From Fimbriimonadales bacterium (GTDB lineage: Bacteria; Armatimonadota; Fimbriimonadia; Fimbriimonadales; Fimbriimonadaceae): DNA of 5,766 nucleotides. A model generated the notes under the pieces. That model worked only from the letters and a program-made list of their open reading frames with translations. It did not search any database and was not told the origin of the DNA. Within the stretch, counting starts at the first letter, position 1. Every line of letters starts with the position of its first letter. The stretch covers positions 1 through 5,766 of the forward strand of contig JAPLCS010000063.1 in NCBI GenBank assembly GCA_026392145.1, written 5' to 3'. Below are positions 1 through 5,766 of this stretch, one piece after another. Made by a program: the position numbers and the translations under genes.

Positions 1-2052
1 GACTGGAGCGGTCAGCACCTTGTTTCCAGGCTTTTCGGAAAGTACCAGCGCTGTCACTGACTGTGAATCAAATTTCTTGAGTTCTCTTGCGCGTCTTCTC
101 AGTTGACCGTATTTTTCAGAAAAACTTCCGAGGGTTGCGAATAGGTCATCTTCTTGACCGGATTTTCGTGACGAGGATTGGTCTGACGAGAAGTAGTTAG
201 CAATGTTCGAGGTGCCAATGAGTTTGCCTTGTGTGTTGCCGTTTGGAAGCGTTTCGAACTGGTACCTTGATCGAATTGAATCGAACACGAAATTTGGATT
301 TTCCGTTGTGGATACGGAAAACTGTCTGAGAACGTGCTTTTTCCATACTGATTCGAATCGAATTTCTAGTTCAAGGGATTTGCCTGTAATTAGCTTGCCA
401 AAGGTTGCATAAAGAGTGTGATTCTTGGTCTTTTCGGGATAGATTGCCCAGCCGGACTCTTTGTTGCCAAAAATGAGTTCAAATGGGTCGTATCCACTTT
501 GGGTGAAGTCTGCTGAGACATCTTGGATAGCCACTTCTTTGCCATCAACTTTTGCTTTCAGGGAAGTGATAAGAAAGTTTTCTGAGATGACTTTAGCTGA
601 ATCGAGCACAGGAGAGGTGTCAATTTTGAATCCGAATATCGGGTTAGCGAGAGACGCCGAAAGTTGATAAACATCCGTATCAGCTAAGGCACCGTTGTAG
701 GAGATGGTTCCGTTCTCAGCCTGAATGAGGGGGACTTTTGATTGAGTTTGCAGGGAGGAAAACTTTACGGTTGTGTACTTGGTTGGTTGCTGTAGTCCTG
801 AAAGCGTGCTGTTCTTGTCGATTTGGACGGTGGAACTGTATTCATTCGCAATCTTCCGCGCTTCGGCGTCTCTTTGGAGCTGAAGTCGAGTCGGAAGTAC
901 CTTCATCGTTGGCTCGTTCCATACTTCGGAATAGGATTTGGTGTAGTCACCTACGACGTTGTAGGTGGTGTTATTGAACACCGCAAACATTTTGTAGAAA
1001 TCTTTTTGGGAAAAAGGATCGTACTTGTGGTCGTGACAACGGGCGCACTGAAGTGTTGAACCTAGCCAGACTGAGGATGTAGTTGCCACCCGGTCAATGA
1101 CGGTATTGAATTGGGATTCGGCGGGGTTTACACCACCCTCAAGGTTGTGCATGGTGTTGCGATGAAACCCGGTTGCGACTTTATCTTGGGTTGTTGCGTT
1201 TGCAAGCATGTCACCAGCTAATTGCTTGATTGTGAATTGATCGAATCCCATATTCGAGTTAAATGCCTCGATAACCCAATCTCTGAATACAAACGCAGTT
1301 CGGGAGGCATCGGCTTCGTAGCCGTTTGTGTCGGCGTATCGAGCAAGGTCAAGCCAGATGCGAGCTTGTCTTTCACCGTAGTGCGGATTGGCAAGTAATC
1401 GATCTACTACTTTTTCGAAGCTGTTTGTTGATTTGTCGGCAACGAAGGCTCTGACCTCTTCTACTGTGGGAGGGATTCCGATGAGATCTAAATAGACGCG
1501 TCGAATGAGCGTTTCTTTGCTGGCTGAGGGAGAGGGCTTGTATCCTTGTTGGAGCATTTTCTCAAACACAAACGCATCTACTGGATTCTTTCCCCACTTT
1601 TTGACGGATGGGATTTTGGGTTTGCTTGGGGAAACATAGGACCAGTGCTTGGTTGTGTCTTGGTCAATGATGGCGCCTTCGTTAATCCACTGCTCAATGG
1701 TGGCAATTTGTTGACTGGAGAGGGGTTGGAAACCAAGGGGCATCTGAGTCATGCCATCTAACCCTTTAATTCTGTGTATGAGATTTGATTCTGCTCCTTT
1801 GCCTTTGAGGAGAGATGTTGATTTGATGAGGGCAGAAGGAGTGGCTAAATTGAGGCTTGCTTTTGGAGAATCGGTTCCATGGCAAGAGTAGCAGGAGGCT
1901 TTTAGAATTGGGGCAACTTCTCGAGCGTAACTAATTTTTTTCGAAGATTTTGAGAGATTTCTTCCCGATTGTGCGGCTTTTTGAGGTTGTGCTGGAATTG
2001 CGATTCCGGCGATCAGAATCATCCCGCCAAAGGCAAAAGCAACCGATTTCAT
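1..2052 (-). CDS. PSCyt1-DUF1549 secreted cytochrome-type protein, 3' end cut by window edge
   Basis: The frame is open for 684 codons from ATG at 2052 to base 1, with no stop, so the C-terminus is missing. Residues 1-20 look like a signal peptide (Lys2, hydrophobic stretch, then AQPQ), implying export. Residues 45-124 form a PSCyt1 cytochrome-like domain: CYSCH at 54-58 is a haem c motif and Met104, in a Met-Pro step, is the likely sixth ligand. Residues about 155-370 match DUF1549 (PSCyt2), with RRVYLDLIGIPPT at 184-196, WLDLARYADTNGYEAD at 233-248 and a second CxxCH, CARCHDHKYDPF, at 336-347. Residues about 440-590 resemble the beta-rich, galactose-binding-like insert common in this family. 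The usual DUF1553 (PSD1) domain should follow outside the window; full members are around 1000 residues. The biochemical role is unproven; an extracytoplasmic redox function, often linked with polysaccharide use, is the usual suggestion. Family assignment is firm, function is not. Confidence 0.93.
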   Translation of the reverse strand, partial: MKSVAFAFGGMILIAGIAIPAQPQKAAQSGRNLSKSSKKISYAREVAPILKASCYSCHGTDSPKASLNLATPSALIKSTSLLKGKGAESNLIHRIKGLDGMTQMPLGFQPLSSQQIATIEQWINEGAIIDQDTTKHWSYVSPSKPKIPSVKKWGKNPVDAFVFEKMLQQGYKPSPSASKETLIRRVYLDLIGIPPTVEEVRAFVADKSTNSFEKVVDRLLANPHYGERQARIWLDLARYADTNGYEADASRTAFVFRDWVIEAFNSNMGFDQFTIKQLAGDMLANATTQDKVATGFHRNTMHNLEGGVNPAESQFNTVIDRVATTSSVWLGSTLQCARCHDHKYDPFSQKDFYKMFAVFNNTTYNVVGDYTKSYSEVWNEPTMKVLPTRLQLQRDAEARKIANEYSSTVQIDKNSTLSGLQQPTKYTTVKFSSLQTQSKVPLIQAENGTISYNGALADTDVYQLSASLANPIFGFKIDTSPVLDSAKVISENFLITSLKAKVDGKEVAIQDVSADFTQSGYDPFELIFGNKESGWAIYPEKTKNHTLYATFGKLITGKSLELEIRFESVWKKHVLRQFSVSTTENPNFVFDSIRSRYQFETLPNGNTQGKLIGTSNIANYFSSDQSSSRKSGQEDDLFATLGSFSEKYGQLRRRARELKKFDSQSVTALVLSEKPGNKVLTAPV

Positions 2053-2131
2053 ACTTTCTTTACTTTATCCTCATTGAGTTCAAAATAGTAGTGACTTTCG
2101 CCTGAAAAAGCTGTATTGTTAAGCCAAGGTC
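2053..2131. promoter_or_regulatory. Divergent intergenic region between cytochrome-type gene and glycerate kinase
   Basis: These 79 bases separate two genes transcribed away from each other, so both promoters should lie here or just inside the genes. For the plus strand, GTGACT (2091-2096), a 17-base spacer and TATTGT (2114-2119) form a weak sigma70-like promoter. For the minus strand, TAAAGT (2067 down to 2062) ends 9 bases before the ATG and could be a -10 element; no convincing -35 was found for it. GAGG (2072-2069) is 16 bases before the minus ATG, too far for a good ribosome site, though a purine run lies immediately before the start. AAGG at 2126-2129 is only 2 bases from the glycerate kinase ATG, too near for normal Shine-Dalgarno use. 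No operator-like palindrome stands out. The placement is inference from position and weak motif matches. Confidence 0.4.
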
Positions 2132-3202
2132 ATGCGAAGGATTCTAGTTGCTCCGAATCCGTTCAAGGGGCATTATAGTGCCCTTGAGATATGCCAGTGC
2201 TTCGAACTTGAATTGGCGGATGACTTTTTGGTCGAGTCGGTTCCGCTTTCGGATGGAGGAGATGGATTCATTGAGTCGATTCATACTTCGGTTCCCGAAC
2301 TCGTTGAAATTGAAACAGAGGTTCAAGGTCCAGTTGATGGCATGCGGGTTTCGGCGAAATGGCTTTGGGATGAGTCTAACCGGATTGCGTATCTTGAGTC
2401 TGCTGAGGCGTGCGGACTGAGGTTATTGGAAGGGCGAAGTGAAGATCCGATGGGAGCGACCAGCTATGGTGTTGGTGAGCTGATTCGCGCCGCAATTGAA
2501 CATGGTGCGGAGGATTTGTATCTTGGTCTCGGCGGAACCGCTTGTTCGGATGGTGGAATAGGAATTCTCCAGGCACTGGGATTTAAGGTTTTGGACGAGT
2601 ATAGAGATCAGGTTCCGTTCGGTGCTCATGGCCTTCTTAAGTTGCAAAAAATTGTTCCCAATAATGCGAGATTTCCTCACATCAATTTGATGATGGATGT
2701 GGAAACGAGCTTGCTTGGAGATCATGGCTGTGCGTTTACTTTTGCACCTCAAAAGGGTGCGAATGCTGAGCAGGTTGCCGACATTGAACGAGGCTTGAGC
2801 AATATGTGGCTCCACATTTACAGGGATTTTAGAGTGAATGTCGATTTTCCTGGTGCGGGAGCTGCTGGTGGGATTCCTGCTGGGATGGCGTTGATTAAGT
2901 CGGTTGCTATGGGATCTGGATTTGAGTTGGTTGCCGATTTGGCAGATCTGGACGAAAAAATTGAGTGGGCAGATGTCGTTGTCACTGGCGAGGGTGTGTT
3001 TGATTCACAGTCGATGCTTGGTAAGACGACGGGCTCGATTTTGGAACGAGCGGTGAAGGCCAACAAAGAGACGGGTGTTATTGCATGGAAGATTGACACA
3101 ACGTTCCAACATCAACCTCAGTATGTTGAATCCATGAGCGGTCAGCCGGGTGGGCTCAAGGAAGCTGTCAGGAGATTTGCCACAAAGTTGCGTGGTAATT
3201 AG
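2132..3202 (+). CDS. Glycerate kinase (GlxK/GarK family)
   Basis: This 356-residue protein is a cytoplasmic glycerate kinase that phosphorylates D-glycerate with ATP. Characterised GarK/GlxK members give 2-phosphoglycerate, which feeds glycolysis from glyoxylate, glucarate or serine breakdown. Family motifs appear in order: PNPFKG at 8-13, PLSDGGDG at 38-45, DPMGATSYGVGELIRAA at 105-121, GLGGTACSDGG at 132-142, MDVE at 188-191, FAPQKGA at 204-210, GAGAAGGIPAG at 241-251 and TGEG followed by D.QS..GK at 285-298. The ATG at 2132 puts the first strand (RRILVAPNPFKG) at the very N-terminus, as is normal. The tail after residue 300 is short: the usual stretch from a valine-rich strand to a PG-S motif is compressed, and the total is somewhat below the 370-385 residues typical of the family. 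The nitroreductase gene follows 34 bases later. No glyoxylate-pathway partner is in the window, so the pathway is not fixed. Confidence 0.93.
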   Translation: MRRILVAPNPFKGHYSALEICQCFELELADDFLVESVPLSDGGDGFIESIHTSVPELVEIETEVQGPVDGMRVSAKWLWDESNRIAYLESAEACGLRLLEGRSEDPMGATSYGVGELIRAAIEHGAEDLYLGLGGTACSDGGIGILQALGFKVLDEYRDQVPFGAHGLLKLQKIVPNNARFPHINLMMDVETSLLGDHGCAFTFAPQKGANAEQVADIERGLSNMWLHIYRDFRVNVDFPGAGAAGGIPAGMALIKSVAMGSGFELVADLADLDEKIEWADVVVTGEGVFDSQSMLGKTTGSILERAVKANKETGVIAWKIDTTFQHQPQYVESMSGQPGGLKEAVRRFATKLRGN

Positions 3203-3224
3203 GCGAAGCTAGGTTCTACGGCAC

Positions 3225-3230
3225 TATACT
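3225..3230 (+). promoter_or_regulatory. Candidate -10 element (TATACT) of a leaderless nitroreductase transcript
   Basis: TATACT matches five of six bases of the TATAAT consensus and ends only 6 bases before the ATG at 3237. Initiation at the usual distance would fall on or next to the A of the start codon, giving a leaderless mRNA. In support, no Shine-Dalgarno-like purine run lies in the 20 bases before this ATG. Against it, there is no good -35 hexamer at 15-19 bases upstream, and the short 34-base gap after glycerate kinase would also allow co-transcription. This is a motif-level suggestion only. Confidence 0.35.
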
Positions 3231-3236
3231 TTTGCT

Positions 3237-3860
3237 ATGGACGTTTCCTCTGCAATACATGCTCGTCGGGCTGTTCCCTCGTTTGATTCTTCGGTGGAAA
3301 TTTCTCTTGAGGAGTTAGTCGCCCTGATGAACGAGGCTAACTTGGCTCCAAGTGCAATGAATTTACAGCCTTGGGAGTTTTTGGTCTGTCATACCATAGA
3401 AGATAAGAAGCGTCTTCAGGCTGTGAGCTATCAGCAGGCAAAGGTCGCTGAGGCGTCGGCGGTGGTGGTTGTGCTTGGCAACTTACAACATCATCATCAT
3501 GCCCTGCGAATAGCCGATGAGAATGTAAAGACTGGCGTTTTGCCGGAAGATCGACGTGATGCGTGGGTCGCTGGGGCTGTGGGAGCTTATGAGGGATTGA
3601 GCCAGAAGCAACGAGATGAGGTGTTGCGAGGTGGTTCTTTGTGGGCGATGACGTTCATGTATAAGGCGCTCGAGTGTGGGTGGGATACTGCCCCGATGGG
3701 TGGATTTGAGGCTGACAATTTAGTCAAAGAGTTCGGCGTCCCAGATACTCATGTTCCGGTGATTATGGTTGCGATTGGGAAGCGGAATCCTGATGTGGAA
3801 ATTAGACCGAGATCTTATCGGATTCCAGTATCGGATTTGATCCACTTAGGCAATTTTTAA
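3237..3860 (+). CDS. Nitroreductase-family FMN oxidoreductase
   Basis: The 207-residue product fits the NfsB-type nitroreductase fold: homodimeric cytoplasmic FMN enzymes that use NAD(P)H to reduce nitro compounds, quinones, flavins or other electron acceptors. The N-terminal IHARRAVPSFD (7-17) holds the paired Arg that contacts FMN phosphate, followed by APSAMNLQPWEFLV (37-50), the classic S..N.QPW flavin-binding segment. MGGFEADNLVKEFGVPD (154-170) and the closing VIMVAIGKRN (175-184) match the C-terminal half that completes the FMN site. Length is normal for the family. A run of four His (85-88) is unusual but not obviously functional. The ATG at 3237 places the paired Arg at residues 10-11, where the family has them. 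The stop TAA (3858-3860) lies inside the first copy of a 15-bp tandem repeat. The natural substrate cannot be told from sequence. Confidence 0.9.
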   Translation: MDVSSAIHARRAVPSFDSSVEISLEELVALMNEANLAPSAMNLQPWEFLVCHTIEDKKRLQAVSYQQAKVAEASAVVVVLGNLQHHHHALRIADENVKTGVLPEDRRDAWVAGAVGAYEGLSQKQRDEVLRGGSLWAMTFMYKALECGWDTAPMGGFEADNLVKEFGVPDTHVPVIMVAIGKRNPDVEIRPRSYRIPVSDLIHLGNF

Positions 3861-3923
3861 GTTGGCAATTTTTAAGTTGGCAATTTTTAAGTTGGCAATT
3901 TTTAAGTTGGCAATTTTTTAGTT
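3849..3923 (+). repeat. Five-copy 15-bp tandem repeat across the nitroreductase stop codon
   Basis: The unit GGCAATTTTTAAGTT occurs at 3849, 3864, 3879, 3894 and 3909. Copies 1-4 are identical and copy 5 has one change, A to T, giving GGCAATTTTTTAGTT. Copy 1 overlaps the end of the nitroreductase gene: read in its frame it encodes Gly-Asn-Phe-stop-Val. Because 15 is a multiple of three, copies 2-4 repeat the same in-frame TAA. In copy 5 the TAA has become TTA (Leu), and reading on would give a few more residues before TGA at 3933. Each copy has a T5 or T6 tract and an imperfect dyad, CAATT paired with AGTTG, too weak for a standard intrinsic terminator stem. Near-perfect identity suggests recent expansion by replication slippage. 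Confidence 0.97.
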
Positions 3924-3939
3924 GCGGATGCTTGAACTT

Positions 3940-3991
3940 GGGCCGTTACATCGGGCAGTTATATCGAGCGGTTATACTGGGCGGTTATATC
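3940..3991 (-). repeat. Four-copy 13-bp tandem repeat across the ABC ATPase stop codon
   Basis: On the plus strand the copies are GGGCCGTTACATC (3940), GGGCAGTTATATC (3953), GAGCGGTTATACT (3966) and GGGCGGTTATATC (3979). Taking the last as consensus, the others differ at 2, 1 and 3 positions. The fourth copy contains the TAA stop (3987-3985, minus strand) of the ABC-type gene, and every copy carries TAA on that strand. Since 13 is not a multiple of three, the successive TAA triplets fall in different frames, covering all three. Copies are more diverged than in the adjacent 15-bp array, so this array is probably older. Only 16 unique bases (3924-3939) separate the two arrays. No strong hairpin or terminator was found in it. 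Confidence 0.92.
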
Positions 3992-4749
3992 CACTTCTGG
4001 ATAAATTGAGCCACGGTTGGCTGTGAGACGGTGACGGCTTTGATGTCACCGTAGCCTTTTGAGAGCAGGGTCAGGGCGATTGAGGAAGGGTCTTGTAGTT
4101 CAAAAGTTGCTCCCGCCTCGGTTTGTTCTACGTTGACGGTGATTGGGTCGACGATTTGCCTGATTGCCTCGAATTTTTGGGACATCACGGTTACTTTTGA
4201 TGGTCCAACCGTGCTAAGTCCTTCGGTAAGAGTTCCCTGGAACGAAATCGATTGGTTGCGTAGAGCAATGACCTCATCAGCATGTTTTAGCACTTCAGGC
4301 GAATGGGTCGCGATAATTACTGTTCCTCCCAGCGTTGCCTTTTGTTTGAGGTTTTCGATTACGGCGTTGGCAAGGGATAGATCAACCCAATCAAGGAGCA
4401 TGTCAACGATTACAACTTGGGATTCGGTGCAGAACACGGGTAGCAAACATGCTGCGGATGCCTCGCTGGGTGAGAGGTCAGCGAGGTGGGAGTTGATTTT
4501 TTCCTTGAGTTTGACGATGCTTATCGCTTCGTCGATACGGGATGAGGACGCCTGTTTTCTGAAAGGATTTGGTACGTCTTTTACTCGACCACGTCTTGGA
4601 AGGACTCTTTCGTCGGCGATTGTAGCGAAGTTGACCTTCTTTTGAATGGACCTGATGAGGTGGGTTTTGCCGGAACCAGCCGCTCCAATTATCACAATGA
4701 CCTTTCCTGCAGAAAGGTTTAGTGAGAATGGTTCGGTTAGTTGAATCAA
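3985..4749 (-). CDS. Small ABC-type ATPase with degenerate catalytic motifs
   Basis: The 254-residue product is an ABC-type nucleotide-binding protein by motif order: Walker A GAAGSGKT at 22-29, signature position DLSPSE at 91-96, Walker B VVIVD at 112-116, D-loop Asp123 and H-loop ATHS with His149. Several features are abnormal. The residue after the Walker B Asp, normally catalytic Glu, is Met117; LSGGQ is replaced by LSPSE; only about 64 residues separate Walker A Lys from the signature, against roughly 100 usually; and no clear Q-loop Gln is visible. It may therefore bind ATP but hydrolyse it poorly, or serve as the inactive half of a heterodimer. The C-terminal part (about 185-254), ending in VSQPTVAQFIQKWI, resembles the tail of ABC-2 type exporter ATPases. 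No membrane segment or permease gene is present. The start is TTG at 4749: an in-frame TAA lies three codons upstream, and the first internal Met is residue 117. It follows the M24 peptidase by 12 bases, so co-transcription is likely. Confidence 0.8.
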   Translation of the reverse strand: MIQLTEPFSLNLSAGKVIVIIGAAGSGKTHLIRSIQKKVNFATIADERVLPRRGRVKDVPNPFRKQASSSRIDEAISIVKLKEKINSHLADLSPSEASAACLLPVFCTESQVVIVDMLLDWVDLSLANAVIENLKQKATLGGTVIIATHSPEVLKHADEVIALRNQSISFQGTLTEGLSTVGPSKVTVMSQKFEAIRQIVDPITVNVEQTEAGATFELQDPSSIALTLLSKGYGDIKAVTVSQPTVAQFIQKWI

Positions 4750-4759
4750 GTGCGGTTAA

Positions 4760-4763
4760 CCTT
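4760..4763 (-). promoter_or_regulatory. Ribosome binding site supporting the TTG start of the ABC ATPase gene
   Basis: On the minus strand the peptidase stop reads TAAGG, so the AAGG Shine-Dalgarno-like core shares bases with the stop codon. It lies 10 bases before the TTG at 4749. The spacing is slightly long but usable, and the arrangement suggests translational coupling to the peptidase. It supports TTG as the start because no ATG or GTG is available in frame before Walker A, except a GTG within a few codons of that motif. Confidence 0.5.
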
Positions 4764-5766
4764 AGGCTGGGAGTTCGAGGAGTTCCTTGGTGGAGTGATT
4801 GAAGATTTGCTTGCCATTTTCGGTAATTAAAACATCATCTTCGATTCTGCATCCACCGAAGCCATCAAAATAGATGCCTGGTTCTATGGTCCAAATTTGC
4901 CCCGGCTCAAGGACGGTTTTGCTTCCTGGTCCGAGCCGGCCGGTGTCGTGAACAAGGATTCCTAGACCGTGTCCGAGTCCGTGCCCGAAGTGTTTGGCCC
5001 ATCCTTTTTCGTCGAATATTTCTCGCGCTTTGGCGTCAACCTGCTCTGCTATTACTCCTGGTTGGAGCATATCGAGGCAAGCAAGTTGTGCTTTCAGCAC
5101 CTGGTTGTAAATATCCTTCGTTTCTTGGCTAGCTTTACCAGCGACTACGGTTCGGGTCATATCAGCACAGTATCCGTCCAATTGGGCTCCAAAGTCGAAT
5201 GTCACTAAGTCTCCATTTTCGAGGAGCTTTTCGGTCGCTTTGCCGTGAGGTCGTGCGCTGTTGGCACCACTTACAATGATTGGGTCGAAGGCGAGAGTTG
5301 CTCCGTTTCGTCTGAAAAAGAATTCGAGTTCAAGTTGGATGTCTAGTTCGCTTACACCGGGCTGAACCATTCTAAGAATGTGATCAAATCCTGCATCGGT
5401 GAGTTTGCAGGCGGCTTGAATTCGGTTGACCTCGTCTTGAGTCTTGGTCATTCTTAGGACTTCGATGAGGTCGCCGATTGGATTGAAGGTAATGCCTTCG
5501 AGCGATTTTTGCCAGCCTTCGAGTTGACTTACTGTGACGTAAATGGATTCGAAGGAGACTTCTTTCGCTCCAATTCGCTCTAGTTGCGCTTTGAGGAACT
5601 GTGTTCCGGTAACTGGGGAAGAAAAAGTCAGGATTTCATAGCCTGAAACTTGGTCTTGGGAAACTTGTTCTTGGGCTTGAATTGTGTAACGGCTATCAGT
5701 AATGAAAATAGCTTCGTTTTGGCTTACCAGTATTTGGCCAAAGGAACCAGTAAACCCAGAGAGCCA
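4762..5766 (-). CDS. M24 family Xaa-Pro-type aminopeptidase, 5' end outside window
   Basis: The frame is open from the right edge to the TAA at 4764-4762, giving 334 visible residues (numbered here from Trp at 5766). Residues 1-105 are most of a creatinase-like N-terminal domain, with WLSGFTGSFGQILV (1-14) and TDSRYT (23-28). Residues about 110-330 form the pita-bread M24 metallopeptidase domain. Metal ligands can be read as Asp191 (FDFGA), Asp202 (ADMTRT), His266 (GHGLG), Glu295 (TIEPG) and Glu309 (RIEDD); His174 (RPHG) and His273 (VHD) match the substrate-site histidines. With every ligand present, an active dinuclear-metal enzyme removing residues ahead of proline, or cleaving Xaa-Pro dipeptides, is expected in the cytosol. 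Only some 20-40 N-terminal residues should be missing, judging from 350-370 residue relatives. The ATG at 5451 is internal (Met106), not the start. The exact subtype, aminopeptidase or prolidase-like, cannot be decided. The ABC-type gene follows closely. Confidence 0.93.
   Translation of the reverse strand, partial: WLSGFTGSFGQILVSQNEAIFITDSRYTIQAQEQVSQDQVSGYEILTFSSPVTGTQFLKAQLERIGAKEVSFESIYVTVSQLEGWQKSLEGITFNPIGDLIEVLRMTKTQDEVNRIQAACKLTDAGFDHILRMVQPGVSELDIQLELEFFFRRNGATLAFDPIIVSGANSARPHGKATEKLLENGDLVTFDFGAQLDGYCADMTRTVVAGKASQETKDIYNQVLKAQLACLDMLQPGVIAEQVDAKAREIFDEKGWAKHFGHGLGHGLGILVHDTGRLGPGSKTVLEPGQIWTIEPGIYFDGFGGCRIEDDVLITENGKQIFNHSTKELLELPA

Noticed and set aside
203..1761. Several short plus-strand open frames of 68-79 codons across the left third
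   Set aside because: The opposite strand carries one continuous 684-codon frame with clear PSCyt1 and DUF1549 motifs, so these are by-products of it.
2423..2815. A 130-codon minus-strand open frame inside glycerate kinase
   Set aside because: It is antisense to conserved kinase motifs and its product is low in recognisable structure; it is a shadow of the real frame.
3489..3500. The four-His run in nitroreductase as a metal site
   Set aside because: It is a simple CATCATCATCAT run with no other metal-ligand pattern nearby, and the family binds FMN rather than metal.
3849..3939. A standard rho-independent terminator after nitroreductase
   Set aside because: T-tracts are present, but no GC-rich stem precedes them; the best dyad per unit is a five-pair AT-rich stem with a G-U pair.
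3849..3991. The repeat cluster as a CRISPR array
   Set aside because: Units of 13 and 15 bp are directly adjacent, with no spacers between copies and no cas gene nearby.
4133..4645. A 170-codon plus-strand open frame opposite the ABC-type gene
   Set aside because: It lies wholly antisense to a gene with readable Walker A, Walker B and H-loop motifs, and its translation shows no recognisable domain.
4762..5451. The ATG at 5451 as the peptidase start, giving a short 229-residue M24 protein
   Set aside because: The same frame continues to the window edge and encodes a clear creatinase-type N-terminal domain (WLSGFTGSFG, TDSRYT), so this Met is internal.

Overview
The window holds five protein-coding genes and no RNA gene, insertion sequence or CRISPR array. 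Base composition is moderate, with many T- or A-ending codons. The most lineage-informative gene is the large cytochrome-type PSCyt1/DUF1549 protein at the left edge. That family is known mainly from Planctomycetota and Verrucomicrobiota, and also occurs in some other soil or aquatic groups such as Armatimonadota. I place the organism among these groups by inference only; nothing here settles the phylum.

Layout: (1) Positions 1-2052, minus strand: a secreted two-CxxCH PSCyt1-DUF1549 protein. It is read from its start codon but cut by the window edge before the expected DUF1553 domain. (2) Positions 2053-2131: a 79-base divergent intergenic region holding the promoters for both sides. (3) Positions 2132-3202 and 3237-3860, plus strand: a GlxK/GarK-type glycerate kinase, then a nitroreductase-family flavoprotein 34 bases downstream. 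The second gene has a -10-like TATACT so close to its ATG that a leaderless mRNA is plausible. (4) Positions 3861-3984: the convergent gap, filled almost entirely by two different tandem-repeat arrays, 5 x 15 bp and 4 x 13 bp. Each array includes the stop codon of the gene next to it. (5) Positions 5766-3985, minus strand: a two-gene unit of an M24 Xaa-Pro-type aminopeptidase (5' end outside the window) followed by a small ABC-type ATPase. The ATPase starts with TTG, 12 bases after the peptidase stop.

The glycerate kinase and nitroreductase look like ordinary cytoplasmic metabolic enzymes. The peptidase is a probable cytosolic dipeptide- or proline-peptide-processing enzyme with all metal ligands present. 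The ABC protein is the unusual gene: Walker A, Walker B Asp, D-loop and H-loop can be read, but the catalytic Glu is replaced by Met, the LSGGQ signature is LSPSE, and the region between Walker A and the signature is short. No permease is visible. I did not find a clear new multi-gene system. The points most worth a second look are the paired stop-codon repeat arrays and the degenerate ATPase coupled to the peptidase.
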